Source: Streptomyces albidoflavus
GTDB lineage: Bacteria; Actinomycetota; Actinomycetes; Streptomycetales; Streptomycetaceae
Assembly: GCF_000719955.1 (NCBI RefSeq)
Contig: NZ_JOII01000006.1
Coordinates: forward strand, 386,002 to 450,001
Reading direction: 5' to 3'
Length of the DNA: 64,000 nt
Position numbers and translations under genes: made by a program. Numbering within the stretch: the stretch's first letter is position 1; every line of letters starts with the position of its first letter. The notes beneath the pieces were generated by a model that saw only the letters and a list, made by a program, of their open reading frames with translations, did no database searches and was not told the origin of the DNA. This document shows positions 1 to 8,184 of this stretch, in pieces.

Positions 1-2508
1 GGCGGCGGCTTCACCTCGGTGAAGCAGATCGAGGACCTGCGCATCGCCCCCGCCGCCGGCGGCCAGGGCGGTCAGGGCGGCCCGGGTGCCCAGGCGGGAC
101 CCGGCGACGCCGGCAAGGCCCCCGCGCCCGTCCGCCTCGGCTCGGTCGCCAAGGTCGAGCAGCAGCAGGCCACGGCCACCTCGCTGACCCGCACCAACGG
201 TGAGCCCAGCCTCGCCGTCGTCGTCACCATGGACCGGGACGGCAGCGCCGTCGCCATCTCCGACGCGGTCGCCGAGAAGCTCCCCGAGCTCCGCGCCGAC
301 CTCGGCGACTCCTCCGAGCTGACCGTCGTCAGCGACCAGGGCCCGGCCGTCGCCAAGTCCATCGAGGGGCTGACCACCGAGGGCGCCCTCGGCCTGGTCT
401 TCGCCGTCGTGATCATCCTCGTCTTCCTCGCCTCGATCCGCTCCACCCTGGTCACCGCGGTCTCCATCCCGCTCTCCGTGGTGCTCGCGCTGATCGTGCT
501 GTGGACCCGCGACCTGTCGCTCAACATGCTGACGCTGGGCGCGCTCACCATCGCCATCGGCCGCGTCGTCGACGACTCGATCGTGGTCCTGGAGAACATC
601 AAGCGGCACCTCGGCTACGGCGAGGAGCGCAAGGAGGCGATCCTCACCGCCGTCAAGGAGGTCGCCGGAGCGGTCACCTCCGCCACCCTCACCACGGTCG
701 CCGTCTTCCTGCCGATCGGCCTCGTCGGCGGCATGGTCGGCGAGCTGTTCGGCTCGTTCTCGCTCACCGTCACCGCCGCGCTGCTCGCCTCGCTGCTGGT
801 GTCGCTGACCGTGGTCCCGGTGCTCTCCTTCTGGTTCCTGCGCGCCCCCAAGGGCACCCCCGAGGACGCCGAGGCGGCCCGTGCCGCGGCCGAGGAGAAG
901 GAGGCCAGGAGCCGCCTCCAGCGCCTCTACGTACCGATCCTGAAGTTCGCCACCCGGCGCCGGCTCACCAGCCTCGCCATCGCCGTCGCGGTGCTGCTCG
1001 GCACCTTCGGCATGGCCCCGCTGCTGAAGACCAACTTCTTCGACCAGGGCGAGCAGGACGTCCTCTCCGTCAAGCAGGAGCTGGCCCCCGGCACCAGCCT
1101 CGCGGCCACCGACGAGGCCGCCGAGAAGGTCGAGGCGCTGCTGAAGGAGACCGAGGGCGTCGAGGACTACCAGGTCACCATCGGCTCCTCCGGATTCATG
1201 GCGGCCTTCGGCGGCGGCACCGACACCAACCAGGCGTCGTACCAGGTCAAGCTCGCCGACTCGGCCTCCTCCGAGACCGTGCAGAAGGCCCTGGACAAGG
1301 GCCTCGCCGGACTCGACGGCATCGGCGACACCCGCGTCGCGGCGGGCGACGGCTTCGCCAGCCAGGACCTGAGCGTCGTCGTCAAGGCCGCCGAGGCCGA
1401 CGTCCTCGCCAAGGCCTCCGAGCAGGTCCGCGAGGAGGTCGCGAAGCTGGACGACGTCACCGACGTGCAGAGCGACCTCTCCCAGAGCGTCCCGCGGATC
1501 TCCGTGAGCGCCAACGAGAAGGCCGCCGCGGCAGGCTTCACCGACGCCAGCCTCGGCCAGGTCGTCGCCCAGTCCGTCCGCGGCACCACCGCGGGCCAGG
1601 TCGTCCTGGACGACGCCGAGCGCGACATCGTGGTGAAGTCGGCGAAGCCCGCCGAGACCCTCGCCGAGCTGCGCGCCCTGCCGCTCGGCCCGGTCAAGCT
1701 GGGGCAGATCGCCGACGTGGAACTGGTCGACGGCCCGGTCTCGATGACCCGGATCGACGGCTCCCGGGCCGCCACCGTCACCGCCCGCCCGACCGCCGAC
1801 AACACCGGCGCGGTCACCGCGGAACTCCAGACGAAGATCAACGCGCTGGAGCTCCCGGAGGGCGCCACCGCCACCATCGGCGGCGTCTCCGCCGACCAGG
1901 ACGAGGCCTTCGGCCAGCTGGGCCTGGCGATGCTCGCGGCCATCGCGATCGTCTTCATGCTGCTGGTGGCGACCTTCCGCTCCCTGGTGCAGCCGCTGAT
2001 CCTGCTGGTCTCCATCCCGTTCGCGGCGACCGGCGCGGTCGGCCTGCTCATCGCCACCGGCACCCCGATGGGCGTCCCGGCGATGATCGGCATGCTGATG
2101 CTGATCGGCATCGTGGTCACCAACGCGATCGTGCTGATCGACCTGATCAACCAGTACCGGGACAAGGGCTACGGCATCATCGAGGCCGTCATCGAGGGCG
2201 GCCGGCACCGCTTCCGCCCCATCCTCATGACCGCCCTGGCGACGATCTTCGCCCTGATCCCGATGGCCCTCGGCGTCACCGGCGAGGGCGGCTTCATCGC
2301 CCAGCCCCTGGCCGTCGTGGTCATCGGCGGCCTGATCACCTCCACGGTCCTCACTCTGGTCCTGGTCCCGACGCTCTACGCCATGGTCGAACTCCGCAAG
2401 GAGCGCCGCGCGGCCAAGAAGGCGGCCAAGCGGGACGGCAAGGCCGACGTGCCCGGACAGGGCGGGACCCCGGCCGAGGAGCAGACCCCGGAACCCGCCA
2501 GGTCCTGA
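1..2508 (+). CDS. Efflux RND transporter permease (AcrB/HAE1-like), 5' end outside window
   Basis: This is the C-terminal ~835 residues of an RND-superfamily inner-membrane exporter, which normally has ~1040 residues and works by proton antiport. The frame is open from base 1, so the true start lies upstream. Visible parts are a run of hydrophobic helices from residue ~125, the charged TM4 motif GRVVDDSIVV typical of the family's proton relay, a long periplasmic loop (residues ~340-620) and a second helix bundle with the related stretch IGIVVTNAIVLIDLINQYRD. The tail is charged and hydrophilic. The substrate cannot be read from sequence. It converges with nadA across strong hairpins. Confidence 0.9.
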   Translation, partial: GGGFTSVKQIEDLRIAPAAGGQGGQGGPGAQAGPGDAGKAPAPVRLGSVAKVEQQQATATSLTRTNGEPSLAVVVTMDRDGSAVAISDAVAEKLPELRADLGDSSELTVVSDQGPAVAKSIEGLTTEGALGLVFAVVIILVFLASIRSTLVTAVSIPLSVVLALIVLWTRDLSLNMLTLGALTIAIGRVVDDSIVVLENIKRHLGYGEERKEAILTAVKEVAGAVTSATLTTVAVFLPIGLVGGMVGELFGSFSLTVTAALLASLLVSLTVVPVLSFWFLRAPKGTPEDAEAARAAAEEKEARSRLQRLYVPILKFATRRRLTSLAIAVAVLLGTFGMAPLLKTNFFDQGEQDVLSVKQELAPGTSLAATDEAAEKVEALLKETEGVEDYQVTIGSSGFMAAFGGGTDTNQASYQVKLADSASSETVQKALDKGLAGLDGIGDTRVAAGDGFASQDLSVVVKAAEADVLAKASEQVREEVAKLDDVTDVQSDLSQSVPRISVSANEKAAAAGFTDASLGQVVAQSVRGTTAGQVVLDDAERDIVVKSAKPAETLAELRALPLGPVKLGQIADVELVDGPVSMTRIDGSRAATVTARPTADNTGAVTAELQTKINALELPEGATATIGGVSADQDEAFGQLGLAMLAAIAIVFMLLVATFRSLVQPLILLVSIPFAATGAVGLLIATGTPMGVPAMIGMLMLIGIVVTNAIVLIDLINQYRDKGYGIIEAVIEGGRHRFRPILMTALATIFALIPMALGVTGEGGFIAQPLAVVVIGGLITSTVLTLVLVPTLYAMVELRKERRAAKKAAKRDGKADVPGQGGTPAEEQTPEPARS

Positions 2509-2530
2509 CCCTCTGCCGCACCGAGCGGAC

Positions 2531-2561
2531 CGGGGGCGCCCCCGCACCGGAGGCGCCCCCG
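2531..2561. terminator. GC hairpin after RND gene
   Basis: A perfect 10-bp stem (CGGGGGCGCC with GGCGCCCCCG) lies just after the RND stop codon and before the larger hairpin. It has no U-tract. It is probably the first of a tandem terminator pair. Confidence 0.5.
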
Positions 2562-2564
2562 GGA

Positions 2565-2609
2565 CAGGCCGAAGCCCCCTCGCCCGAGCGGCGAGGGGGC
2601 TTCGGCCTG
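2565..2609. terminator. Bidirectional terminator between RND gene and nadA
   Basis: A perfect 19-bp inverted repeat, 2565-2583 with 2591-2609, encloses a 7-nt loop between two convergent genes. Being symmetric, it can end transcription from both sides. It lacks a U-run, which is usual for Streptomyces terminators. Confidence 0.8.
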
Positions 2610-2627
2610 CCGGGAGTCCCGGCAGCC

Positions 2628-3830
2628 CTACGGCAGTGCGAGCATCCGCTCCAGCGCCAGCTTGGCGAAGTCCTCGGTCTCCTTGTCGACCTCGATGCGG
2701 TTGACCAGGGTGCCCTCGGCCAGGGACTCCAGCGTCCACACCAGGTGCGGCAGGTCGATCCGGTTCATGGTCGAGCAGAAGCAGACCGTGCGGTCGAGGA
2801 AGACGATCTCCTTGTCCTCCTCGGCGAAACGGTTCGCCAGCCGCCGGACCAGGTTCAGCTCGGTGCCGATCGCCCACTTGGAGCCGCGCGGTGCCGCCTC
2901 CAGCGTCTTGATGATGTACTCCGTCGACCCGACCAGGTCGGCGGCGGCCACCACCTCGTGCTTGCACTCCGGGTGCACCAGGACGTTGACCCCGGGGACC
3001 CGGGCGCGTACGTCCTCGACCGACTCCAGCGAGAACCGGCCGTGCACCGAGCAGTGGCCGCGCCACAGGATCATCCGCGCGTCCCGCAGCTGCTCGGCGG
3101 TGAGGCCGCCGTTCGGCTTGTGCGGGTTGTAGACGACGCAGTCCTCCAGGGACATGCCGAGGTCGCGGACGGCGGTGTTGCGCCCGAGGTGCTGGTCGGG
3201 CAGGAAGAGGATCTTGGTGGTGGCCGGGTCCTGGCCCTGCTCGAAGGCCCACTCCAGCGCCCGCTTGGCGTTGGACGAGGTGCAGATGGTGCCGCCGTGC
3301 TTGCCGGTGAACGCCTTGATGTCCGCTGAGGAGTTCATGTACGCGACCGGGACCACCTGGTCCGCGACGCCCGCCTCGCTCAGCACGTCCCAGCACTCGG
3401 CGACCTGCTCGGCCGTGGCCATGTCGGCCATCGAGCAGCCCGCCGCCAGGTCGGGGAGGACCACCTTCTGCTCGTCGGAGGTGAGGATGTCCGCCGACTC
3501 GGCCATGAAGTGCACGCCGCAGAAGACGATGTACTCCGCCTCGGGCCGCGCGGCGGCGTCCCGGGCGAGCTTGAAGGAGTCACCCGTGACGTCGGCGAAC
3601 TGGATGACCTCGTCGCGCTGGTAGTGGTGACCGAGGACGAAGACCTTGTCCCCGAGCTTCTCCTTGGCCGCGCGGGCGCGCGCCACCAGGTCGGGGTCGG
3701 ACGGGGAGGGCAGGTCCCCGGGGCAGTCGACGCCGCGCTCGCTCGCGGGGTCGGCCTCACGGCCGAGCAGCAGCAGAGCGAGGGGCGTCGGCTGCACGTC
3801 GAGGTCCGTGCGGGGCTGGGCGGTGGTCAC
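2628..3830 (-). CDS. nadA: Quinolinate synthase NadA
   Basis: NadA condenses iminoaspartate with dihydroxyacetone phosphate to quinolinate, the NAD precursor, using a [4Fe-4S] cluster. The protein shows the family stretches LGHHYQRDEV, FCGVHFMAESADIL and HPECKHEV, and CFCSTMNRIDLPHL near the C-terminus, with the three cluster cysteines spread through the chain. The chosen GTG at 3830 (400 aa) has AAAGGG eight bases upstream. A GTG at 3839 in the same frame would sit on that ribosome-binding site. nadB and nadC are not next to it. The upstream region is AT-rich and full of inverted repeats (see separate entry), so dedicated repression is likely. Confidence 0.95.
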   Translation of the reverse strand: MTTAQPRTDLDVQPTPLALLLLGREADPASERGVDCPGDLPSPSDPDLVARARAAKEKLGDKVFVLGHHYQRDEVIQFADVTGDSFKLARDAAARPEAEYIVFCGVHFMAESADILTSDEQKVVLPDLAAGCSMADMATAEQVAECWDVLSEAGVADQVVPVAYMNSSADIKAFTGKHGGTICTSSNAKRALEWAFEQGQDPATTKILFLPDQHLGRNTAVRDLGMSLEDCVVYNPHKPNGGLTAEQLRDARMILWRGHCSVHGRFSLESVEDVRARVPGVNVLVHPECKHEVVAAADLVGSTEYIIKTLEAAPRGSKWAIGTELNLVRRLANRFAEEDKEIVFLDRTVCFCSTMNRIDLPHLVWTLESLAEGTLVNRIEVDKETEDFAKLALERMLALP

Positions 3831-3853
3831 GTCACGCACCCTTTCTGTTCTGC

Positions 3854-3937
3854 AGACGAGCCTTTTCGTCTAATTGACGTTATCTATCATAACCGCATAA
3901 TGTCACTTTGACGATGCCGCTCGCGTCACTGTGACGC
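3854..3937. promoter_or_regulatory. Inverted-repeat cluster upstream of nadA
   Basis: Three inverted repeats lie in an unusually AT-rich patch: AGACGA-N6-TCGTCT (3854-3871), GTTAT-N5-ATAAC (3879-3893) and GCGTCAC-T-GTGACGC (3923-3937). A -10-like TATGAT on the minus strand overlaps the second (3887-3892). The position fits an operator/promoter for nadA. The regulator is not identified. Confidence 0.5.
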
Positions 3938-4145
3938 ATCCCCCGCCGCCCGGCCCCCTGCCCCGTGCCGTACCGGCGCCCCGTGTGCGAGCATGAAGAG
4001 ACCGGCCGGACCCCCGCCGTGGCCGGGCCCCTCGGGCCCGCACGGCACGCGCCGGAAAACAAACAGGCCGGATGCGGAATGTTCCGGCCTCACCGGCAGT
4101 TGCCCATAGTCGGCAAGCAGTCCGTACAACCCGGGAGCGATGTAG

Positions 4146-4502
4146 ATGTCCGTTCAGGACGAGAAGACCACCGTGAGCGACGGCATTCTCCTGTCCGACG
4201 CCGCCGCGGCCAAGGTCAAGGCCCTGCTCGACCAGGAAGGTCGTGAGGATCTGGCGCTGCGCGTGGCGGTCCAGCCCGGTGGGTGCTCCGGCCTTCGCTA
4301 CCAGCTGTTCTTCGACGAGCGTTCGCTCGACGGGGACGTCGTCAAGGACTTCGGCGGAGTCAAGGTCGTGACCGACCGGATGAGCGCCCCGTACCTCGGC
4401 GGCGCCTCCATCGACTTCGTCGACACCATCGAGAAGCAGGGGTTCACCATCGACAACCCCAACGCCACGGGCTCCTGCGCCTGCGGTGACTCCTTCAGCT
4501 GA
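4146..4502 (+). CDS. erpA: Iron-sulfur cluster insertion protein ErpA (HesB/IscA family)
   Basis: This A-type carrier passes Fe-S clusters to apo-proteins. It has 118 residues, the usual size. The three conserved cysteines are in GGCSGLRYQ and near the end in GSCACGDS (C-x-C spacing). In actinobacteria this gene sits next to the cytochrome bc1/aa3 loci, whose Rieske protein needs such clusters; nadA next door is also an Fe-S enzyme. The start at 4146 is preceded by GGGAG and by an immediate start-stop pair, ATGTAG, at 4140-4145. A weak -35/-10 pair (TTGCCC at 4100, TACAAC at 4125) lies upstream. Confidence 0.95.
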   Translation: MSVQDEKTTVSDGILLSDAAAAKVKALLDQEGREDLALRVAVQPGGCSGLRYQLFFDERSLDGDVVKDFGGVKVVTDRMSAPYLGGASIDFVDTIEKQGFTIDNPNATGSCACGDSFS

Positions 4503-4518
4503 GTCGCTTCGCCGAGAG

Positions 4519-4552
4519 GCGGTGCCCCACTTCGGTGGGGTGCCGCTTTTTT
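4519..4552 (+). terminator. Rho-independent terminator of erpA
   Basis: A 12-bp stem (4519-4530 with 4535-4546, two G-U pairs) is capped by a UUCG tetraloop and followed by six T. It is one of only two terminators here with a real U-tract. Confidence 0.9.
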
Positions 4553-4560
4553 GCTGCCCG

Positions 4561-4707
4561 GGCCTCACTTGCCGGCCGGGCTCGGTGGCCTCAAGCGCCG
4601 GCCGGGCTGGTTCGGCCTCAAGCGCCGGCCGGGCTGATGGGGGTCGTGTTCGGGGCGCGGGCCGTCGGCCTGTGCGGTCACAGATGGCCTCAATCGCCGG
4701 CCGGGCT
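4561..4707 (+). repeat. Intergenic GC-rich repeat patch A (4 copies)
   Basis: Four copies of a 22-bp element with the 18-nt core TCAAGCGCCGGCCGGGCT, mostly preceded by GGCC, start at 4561 (divergent), 4587, 4614 and 4686. The copies at 4587 and 4614 are 27 bp apart. The copy at 4686 is preceded by TGCGGTCACAGAT, a variant of a companion module seen in other patches. No gene is supported in 4553-4820; the reading frames across it only translate the repeat. Confidence 0.85.
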
Positions 4708-4888
4708 TGAGTTTGGCTGGGCTTGGACGGTGGCCTCAACTGTCGCTGCTGCTGGGGGTTCTGGGAGAGGATGGGCGGGGCTTCGGGCGCGACAGGGGAG
4801 GGTGTTTGCCGGCTTTCGACCTAATTGCGGCAATCTCGCAAGCTTGCAGAAATAGGCTGAGCTGCTAGGCAAAGCCGCAGGTCATCGA

Positions 4889-4978
4889 GTGCTCCCCGCG
4901 TGTGCGGGGGTGGTCCCCGCGATCTGCTGGGCCGTGCCGCCACGGTGATGTGCTCCCCGCGTATGCAGGGGCCCACGG
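4889..4978 (+). CRISPR. Two-repeat type I-E CRISPR remnant
   Basis: A 29-nt repeat at 4889-4917 begins GTGCTCCCCGCG and has the hairpin CCCCGC/GCGGGG, typical of actinobacterial type I-E. It is followed by exactly 32 nt (4918-4949) and a second repeat at 4950-4978 that keeps the first half but is decayed at its 3' end, as terminal repeats are. The less GC-rich 4820-4888, with the palindrome GCAAGCTTGC at 4838-4847, may be the leader side. No cas genes are in the window. Confidence 0.75.
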
Positions 4979-5050
4979 AACCCAGGACTCCCACCCGCTC
5001 AGTGCCACCGCTGCGCGCACCAGACGCCCCCAGCCCAGCGCCTCCTCCCC

Positions 5051-6079
5051 TCAAAACGCCAAGATCGTGACCGTAGCCGCGTAGATCACCACCAACAGCG
5101 CCCCGTCGAAGCCCAGGCGGAACCAGCCGCGTTCCTGGCGGATGAGGAGGCCGCCCAGGACGACGGTGGTCATGACCAGGGCGGCGCTGGTGAGGAAGAG
5201 TTCGTCGTTGCCGGCGGCGTGGTAGAGGGAGCCGCCGCGGTAGGCGAAGTCGCCGACGGCCAGGTTGAGGACGTCGAGGGAGTTGCCGCCGATGATGGCG
5301 GCGAAGGCGAGGGTGATGGCGCCGCGGCGGACGGCGGCGATCGAGGTGACCGCTTCCGGGAGGCCGTTGATGACGCCCAGGATCACCGCGCCGACGAAGC
5401 CCGCGCGCAGGGTGGTCGCCGAGAGGATGCCTTCGGCGGCCTGGGTGACGGCCCACCCGGCGACGACCACGATCCCGGCGATGACCACGAACTCGGTCCA
5501 CAGCCGGGGGGTGGACCGCTGGGCGAACGCCCCGTCGCTCTGCGGCACGTCCCAGACGGTCTCCCGGGTGCGTACCGCCCGCCACATCGGCTCGGTGTTC
5601 TCGTGGATCAGGTGCAGGCCGCCCAGGTAGAAGAGGATCAGCACGAACGAGGCCGGGTGCACCCCGGCCACCGTCACGTCCGGGCTGAAGGAGGCCATCA
5701 GCGCCAGCCCCAGCAGCCCGGTCAGCAGGCAGCCGAAGAGGAGGTTCTGGAGCGAGGCGGCGGCGTGCTCCAGATTGACCCGCCGGTAGAAGGCGTCGGC
5801 CGCGACCACCGCCAGCGTCTGCGCCGCGATCCCGCCGACCGCGTTGCTGTACGCCAGTTCCGGCTGGTCGTCGGCGGCGCTCACCGCCGTCATCACGATG
5901 CCGGAGAGCGAGGTCACCAACCCGAAGAGGACCGCGCCGAAGAGCGCCTCGCCCCAGCCCGTACGGTCGGCCAGTACGTCCCCGAGCCCCGCCAGCCGCA
6001 CACTGCACGCCACCGTCAGGGCCCCGGCCAGGCACACCACGGCGACGCTCCAGCCCAGTGGCCACTGTCCGGCCAGCAT
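5051..6079 (-). CDS. CaCA-family cation exchanger (sodium/calcium exchanger-like membrane protein)
   Basis: This 342-residue integral membrane protein has about ten hydrophobic segments and the two inverted alpha-repeat regions typical of CaCA exchangers. The first carries SNAVGGIAAQTLAVV, the second INGLPEAVTSIAAVRRG followed by IIGGNSLDVLNLAVGD. The second repeat has the conserved acidic residue in GLPEAVTS and the NS/D motif. Such proteins swap Ca2+ or another divalent cation for Na+ or H+; the ion is inferred. The ATG at 6079 is preferred because GAGGG lies eight bases upstream; a GTG at 6088 is also in frame. It converges on the repeat and CRISPR patch. Confidence 0.8.
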   Translation of the reverse strand: MLAGQWPLGWSVAVVCLAGALTVACSVRLAGLGDVLADRTGWGEALFGAVLFGLVTSLSGIVMTAVSAADDQPELAYSNAVGGIAAQTLAVVAADAFYRRVNLEHAAASLQNLLFGCLLTGLLGLALMASFSPDVTVAGVHPASFVLILFYLGGLHLIHENTEPMWRAVRTRETVWDVPQSDGAFAQRSTPRLWTEFVVIAGIVVVAGWAVTQAAEGILSATTLRAGFVGAVILGVINGLPEAVTSIAAVRRGAITLAFAAIIGGNSLDVLNLAVGDFAYRGGSLYHAAGNDELFLTSAALVMTTVVLGGLLIRQERGWFRLGFDGALLVVIYAATVTILAF

Positions 6080-6201
6080 GTCCGGCACCCTCGCCCCGTC
6101 CGGTGGTCGACGCCCGTTTCCTCACTGGGTGCCCGGTGCCGGGCGGGCGTCACACCGAAGGGGCGAGGGTTCACCGGTGCGGGCTAGGGGGCTGGCGCTA
6201 C

Positions 6202-7647
6202 TCAGTCGCGCGGGACCGCCGAGCCGTCCTCGTCGACGACCTCGCGGTCGCCGAGGGGCTTGTCCAGGGTCACCTTCGCCGTGAGCTGCTTGGCCATCTT
6301 CACGCAGACCTTGCCGGGCTCCTGCGGCTCACTGGTGATCCGGACCGTGACGCTGCCGGACTTCTCCTCGGCCTCGGCCGTGTACTTCTCGCAGACCCCG
6401 CCCCAGAAACGGACGGTCAGCTCCTTGCCGTCGACGCGGTACGACTCGGCCTCGGAGAGCTTGCGGTCCTGGCCGGGGGAGGCGCCGGGGTCGGTGCCCG
6501 GCTTCTCGGGCGTGGCGGGCGGGGTCAGGTACTCAGGGTCGACGGCCGGGCGGGTCACCGTGTGCGAGCGGTCGTGGCCCTCGGGGCGTACCTCGAAGAG
6601 CCAGGACGGCACCAGCGCCTGGCGGCCGGAGACGAACTGGGCGGAGAGGCCGAAGACCGCGCCGCGCACCGCCACCGGCTCGCGCTCCGGCGCATCACCG
6701 CCCGGCGTGCACGGGTCCTTCGGGGGAGCGGAACCGTCGGCCGACTCGGCGCCGTCGAGCGGGGCCGCGCTGGCGCAGCCGCCGATGCCGACCTTGCCGT
6801 CGCCCTTCGAGGCGCCGTTGAGCTGGGCGAGCGCCTGCTTCGCGGTCAGCACCGGATAGGTGTCGCCCTTCACCGGCTCGGAGAGCTGTCCGCTGCCGCC
6901 GGCCAGCGAGCCGTCCGGGGCCACGCGTACGCCGGTGCTCCAGCCGTACGTCGGCAGGCCGTCCACCACAGGCTGGGCGTTGACCACCCGGACACCGCCC
7001 GAGACCTGGCCGGCGTCGAGCTTGGCGTCGTCCTGGCCGAGTGCCTTCAGCACGGGGGCGGCCGCGCTCTTCGCCGCCTTCTCGCCGACCGGGTCGTCCT
7101 CCTGGGCGCCGTCGGAGGAGCTGGCGCACATCTTGCCCTTGGGGCAGTCGTCGCCGTGCGGCACGGTGTGGCCCTGGTAGCTCCAGGTGCCGGGTGCCTG
7201 CTTGTTGACCCGCAGCAGCGGCCCCTGGCCGTCCTTGGCCGTGCCCACCAGCCAGCTGCCGCCCTCGGTGCGCGGCTCGCCCGAGACGCCGAGCGCCTTC
7301 GCCAGCTTCGCCACGTCCGTCTCGCGCGGCGCCTCGAACCGCTGGACCGCCGCCTCGCCCGGGCCCTCGGGCAGCTTCCCCTTCGCCTGGTAGACGCCGC
7401 CGCCCGGGTCCGGCTCACCGGGGGCCACGCCCCGGGTGTGGCCGTCCAGCTCCAGCGGGGGAGGGGCGTCGCCCGCGTCCGCGCCGGCCGGCTGCCCGCC
7501 GTCCTTGGCGTCGCCGGAGGCGGCCGCGGTCACCAGGTACGCTCCTCCGCCGCCCACGATCAGGACGGCTGCCGCCACCGAGGCAACGGCCATCGGGGAA
7601 CGCCGCCTGGGCCGTTCCTGCTCCTGGTCGGATCGCTCGGTGCTCAC
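6202..7647 (-). CDS. Membrane-anchored exported protein of unknown function
   Basis: This 481-residue protein has a short basic N-terminus (residues 1-18), one transmembrane or signal-anchor helix (~19-42, rich in A, V, G) and a long extracytoplasmic part rich in Gly, Pro and Asp. Paired cysteines (for example DDCPKGKMCAS and two late Cys in GGVCEK and GKVCVK) suggest disulfides. No catalytic motif was recognised. Similar anchored proteins sit at this locus in other streptomycetes (from memory). The GTG start has AAGGAG about nine bases upstream. It is probably transcribed towards the exchanger gene. Confidence 0.75.
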   Translation of the reverse strand: MSTERSDQEQERPRRRSPMAVASVAAAVLIVGGGGAYLVTAAASGDAKDGGQPAGADAGDAPPPLELDGHTRGVAPGEPDPGGGVYQAKGKLPEGPGEAAVQRFEAPRETDVAKLAKALGVSGEPRTEGGSWLVGTAKDGQGPLLRVNKQAPGTWSYQGHTVPHGDDCPKGKMCASSSDGAQEDDPVGEKAAKSAAAPVLKALGQDDAKLDAGQVSGGVRVVNAQPVVDGLPTYGWSTGVRVAPDGSLAGGSGQLSEPVKGDTYPVLTAKQALAQLNGASKGDGKVGIGGCASAAPLDGAESADGSAPPKDPCTPGGDAPEREPVAVRGAVFGLSAQFVSGRQALVPSWLFEVRPEGHDRSHTVTRPAVDPEYLTPPATPEKPGTDPGASPGQDRKLSEAESYRVDGKELTVRFWGGVCEKYTAEAEEKSGSVTVRITSEPQEPGKVCVKMAKQLTAKVTLDKPLGDREVVDEDGSAVPRD

Positions 7648-7800
7648 CGCATCGCTCCTTCGCCTGGACTGTCCCGTACGGCCTGCCCCGGGGAGGGCCG
7701 GCCGTCACCGGTGTCCCCCTGTTGGGGACGCCGGTGGGACGGGGCGGAGACGAAGTCGGTTCCGGTGCGGCCGGAAGAGGGAGGTGGGAGCGGGTGCGGT

Positions 7801-8010
7801 CTAGTCGCCGTACTCCGACATGCCGTCGATCAGGCGTACCGAGGCGGGGGTCACGCGTACGCCGTGGATCGCGGAGAGGGGGACCGCGGTGCGGGGCGCG
7901 CCGTGCGGGGCGGGCCAGTCCTTGGACATGCGGGCGCAGTCGCCGCGCAGTACTTCGAAACCGTGGTCCAGCTCGAGGGGGCCGGCGTCCTTGACGCTCT
8001 GGTTCGACAT
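7801..8010 (-). CDS. Small conserved hypothetical protein
   Basis: This 69-residue soluble protein has no recognised domain. A -10 box TACGGT six bases from the ATG predicts a leaderless mRNA, which supports a real gene. Its sequence is not a by-product of a gene in another frame, and the surrounding intergenic DNA is otherwise empty. It is divergent from the adenosine-kinase-like gene at 8185. The function is unknown. Confidence 0.6.
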   Translation of the reverse strand: MSNQSVKDAGPLELDHGFEVLRGDCARMSKDWPAPHGAPRTAVPLSAIHGVRVTPASVRLIDGMSEYGD

Positions 8011-8016
8011 ATTTGC

Positions 8017-8022
8017 ACCGTA
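8017..8022 (-). promoter_or_regulatory. -10 box (TACGGT) of the 8010 gene, leaderless
   Basis: TACGGT on the minus strand ends six bases before the ATG at 8010, so transcription should begin at or next to the start codon. No Shine-Dalgarno sequence is present. Confidence 0.55.
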
Positions 8023-8184
8023 GGCACGTCCTCCCCGGCGAGGAAAGCCCTACTATCGGGTAGTTTCGTCGATTCGCGCAGCCTTGGGCCCGGCAGGGAC
8101 CAGCGGATAGCGTGAACCGACCGAACTCCGCGTCACCCGCCCGGGCGCCCGCCGCCCCCACCCTCCGCAGGGAGCAGACCCGCC

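Noticed and set aside
501..3329. Very long open frame (942 codons) on the + strand across the RND gene and nadA
   Set aside because: It is rich in Arg, Gly, Pro and His, as expected from out-of-frame reading of GC-rich genes, and both real proteins underneath are clearly conserved.
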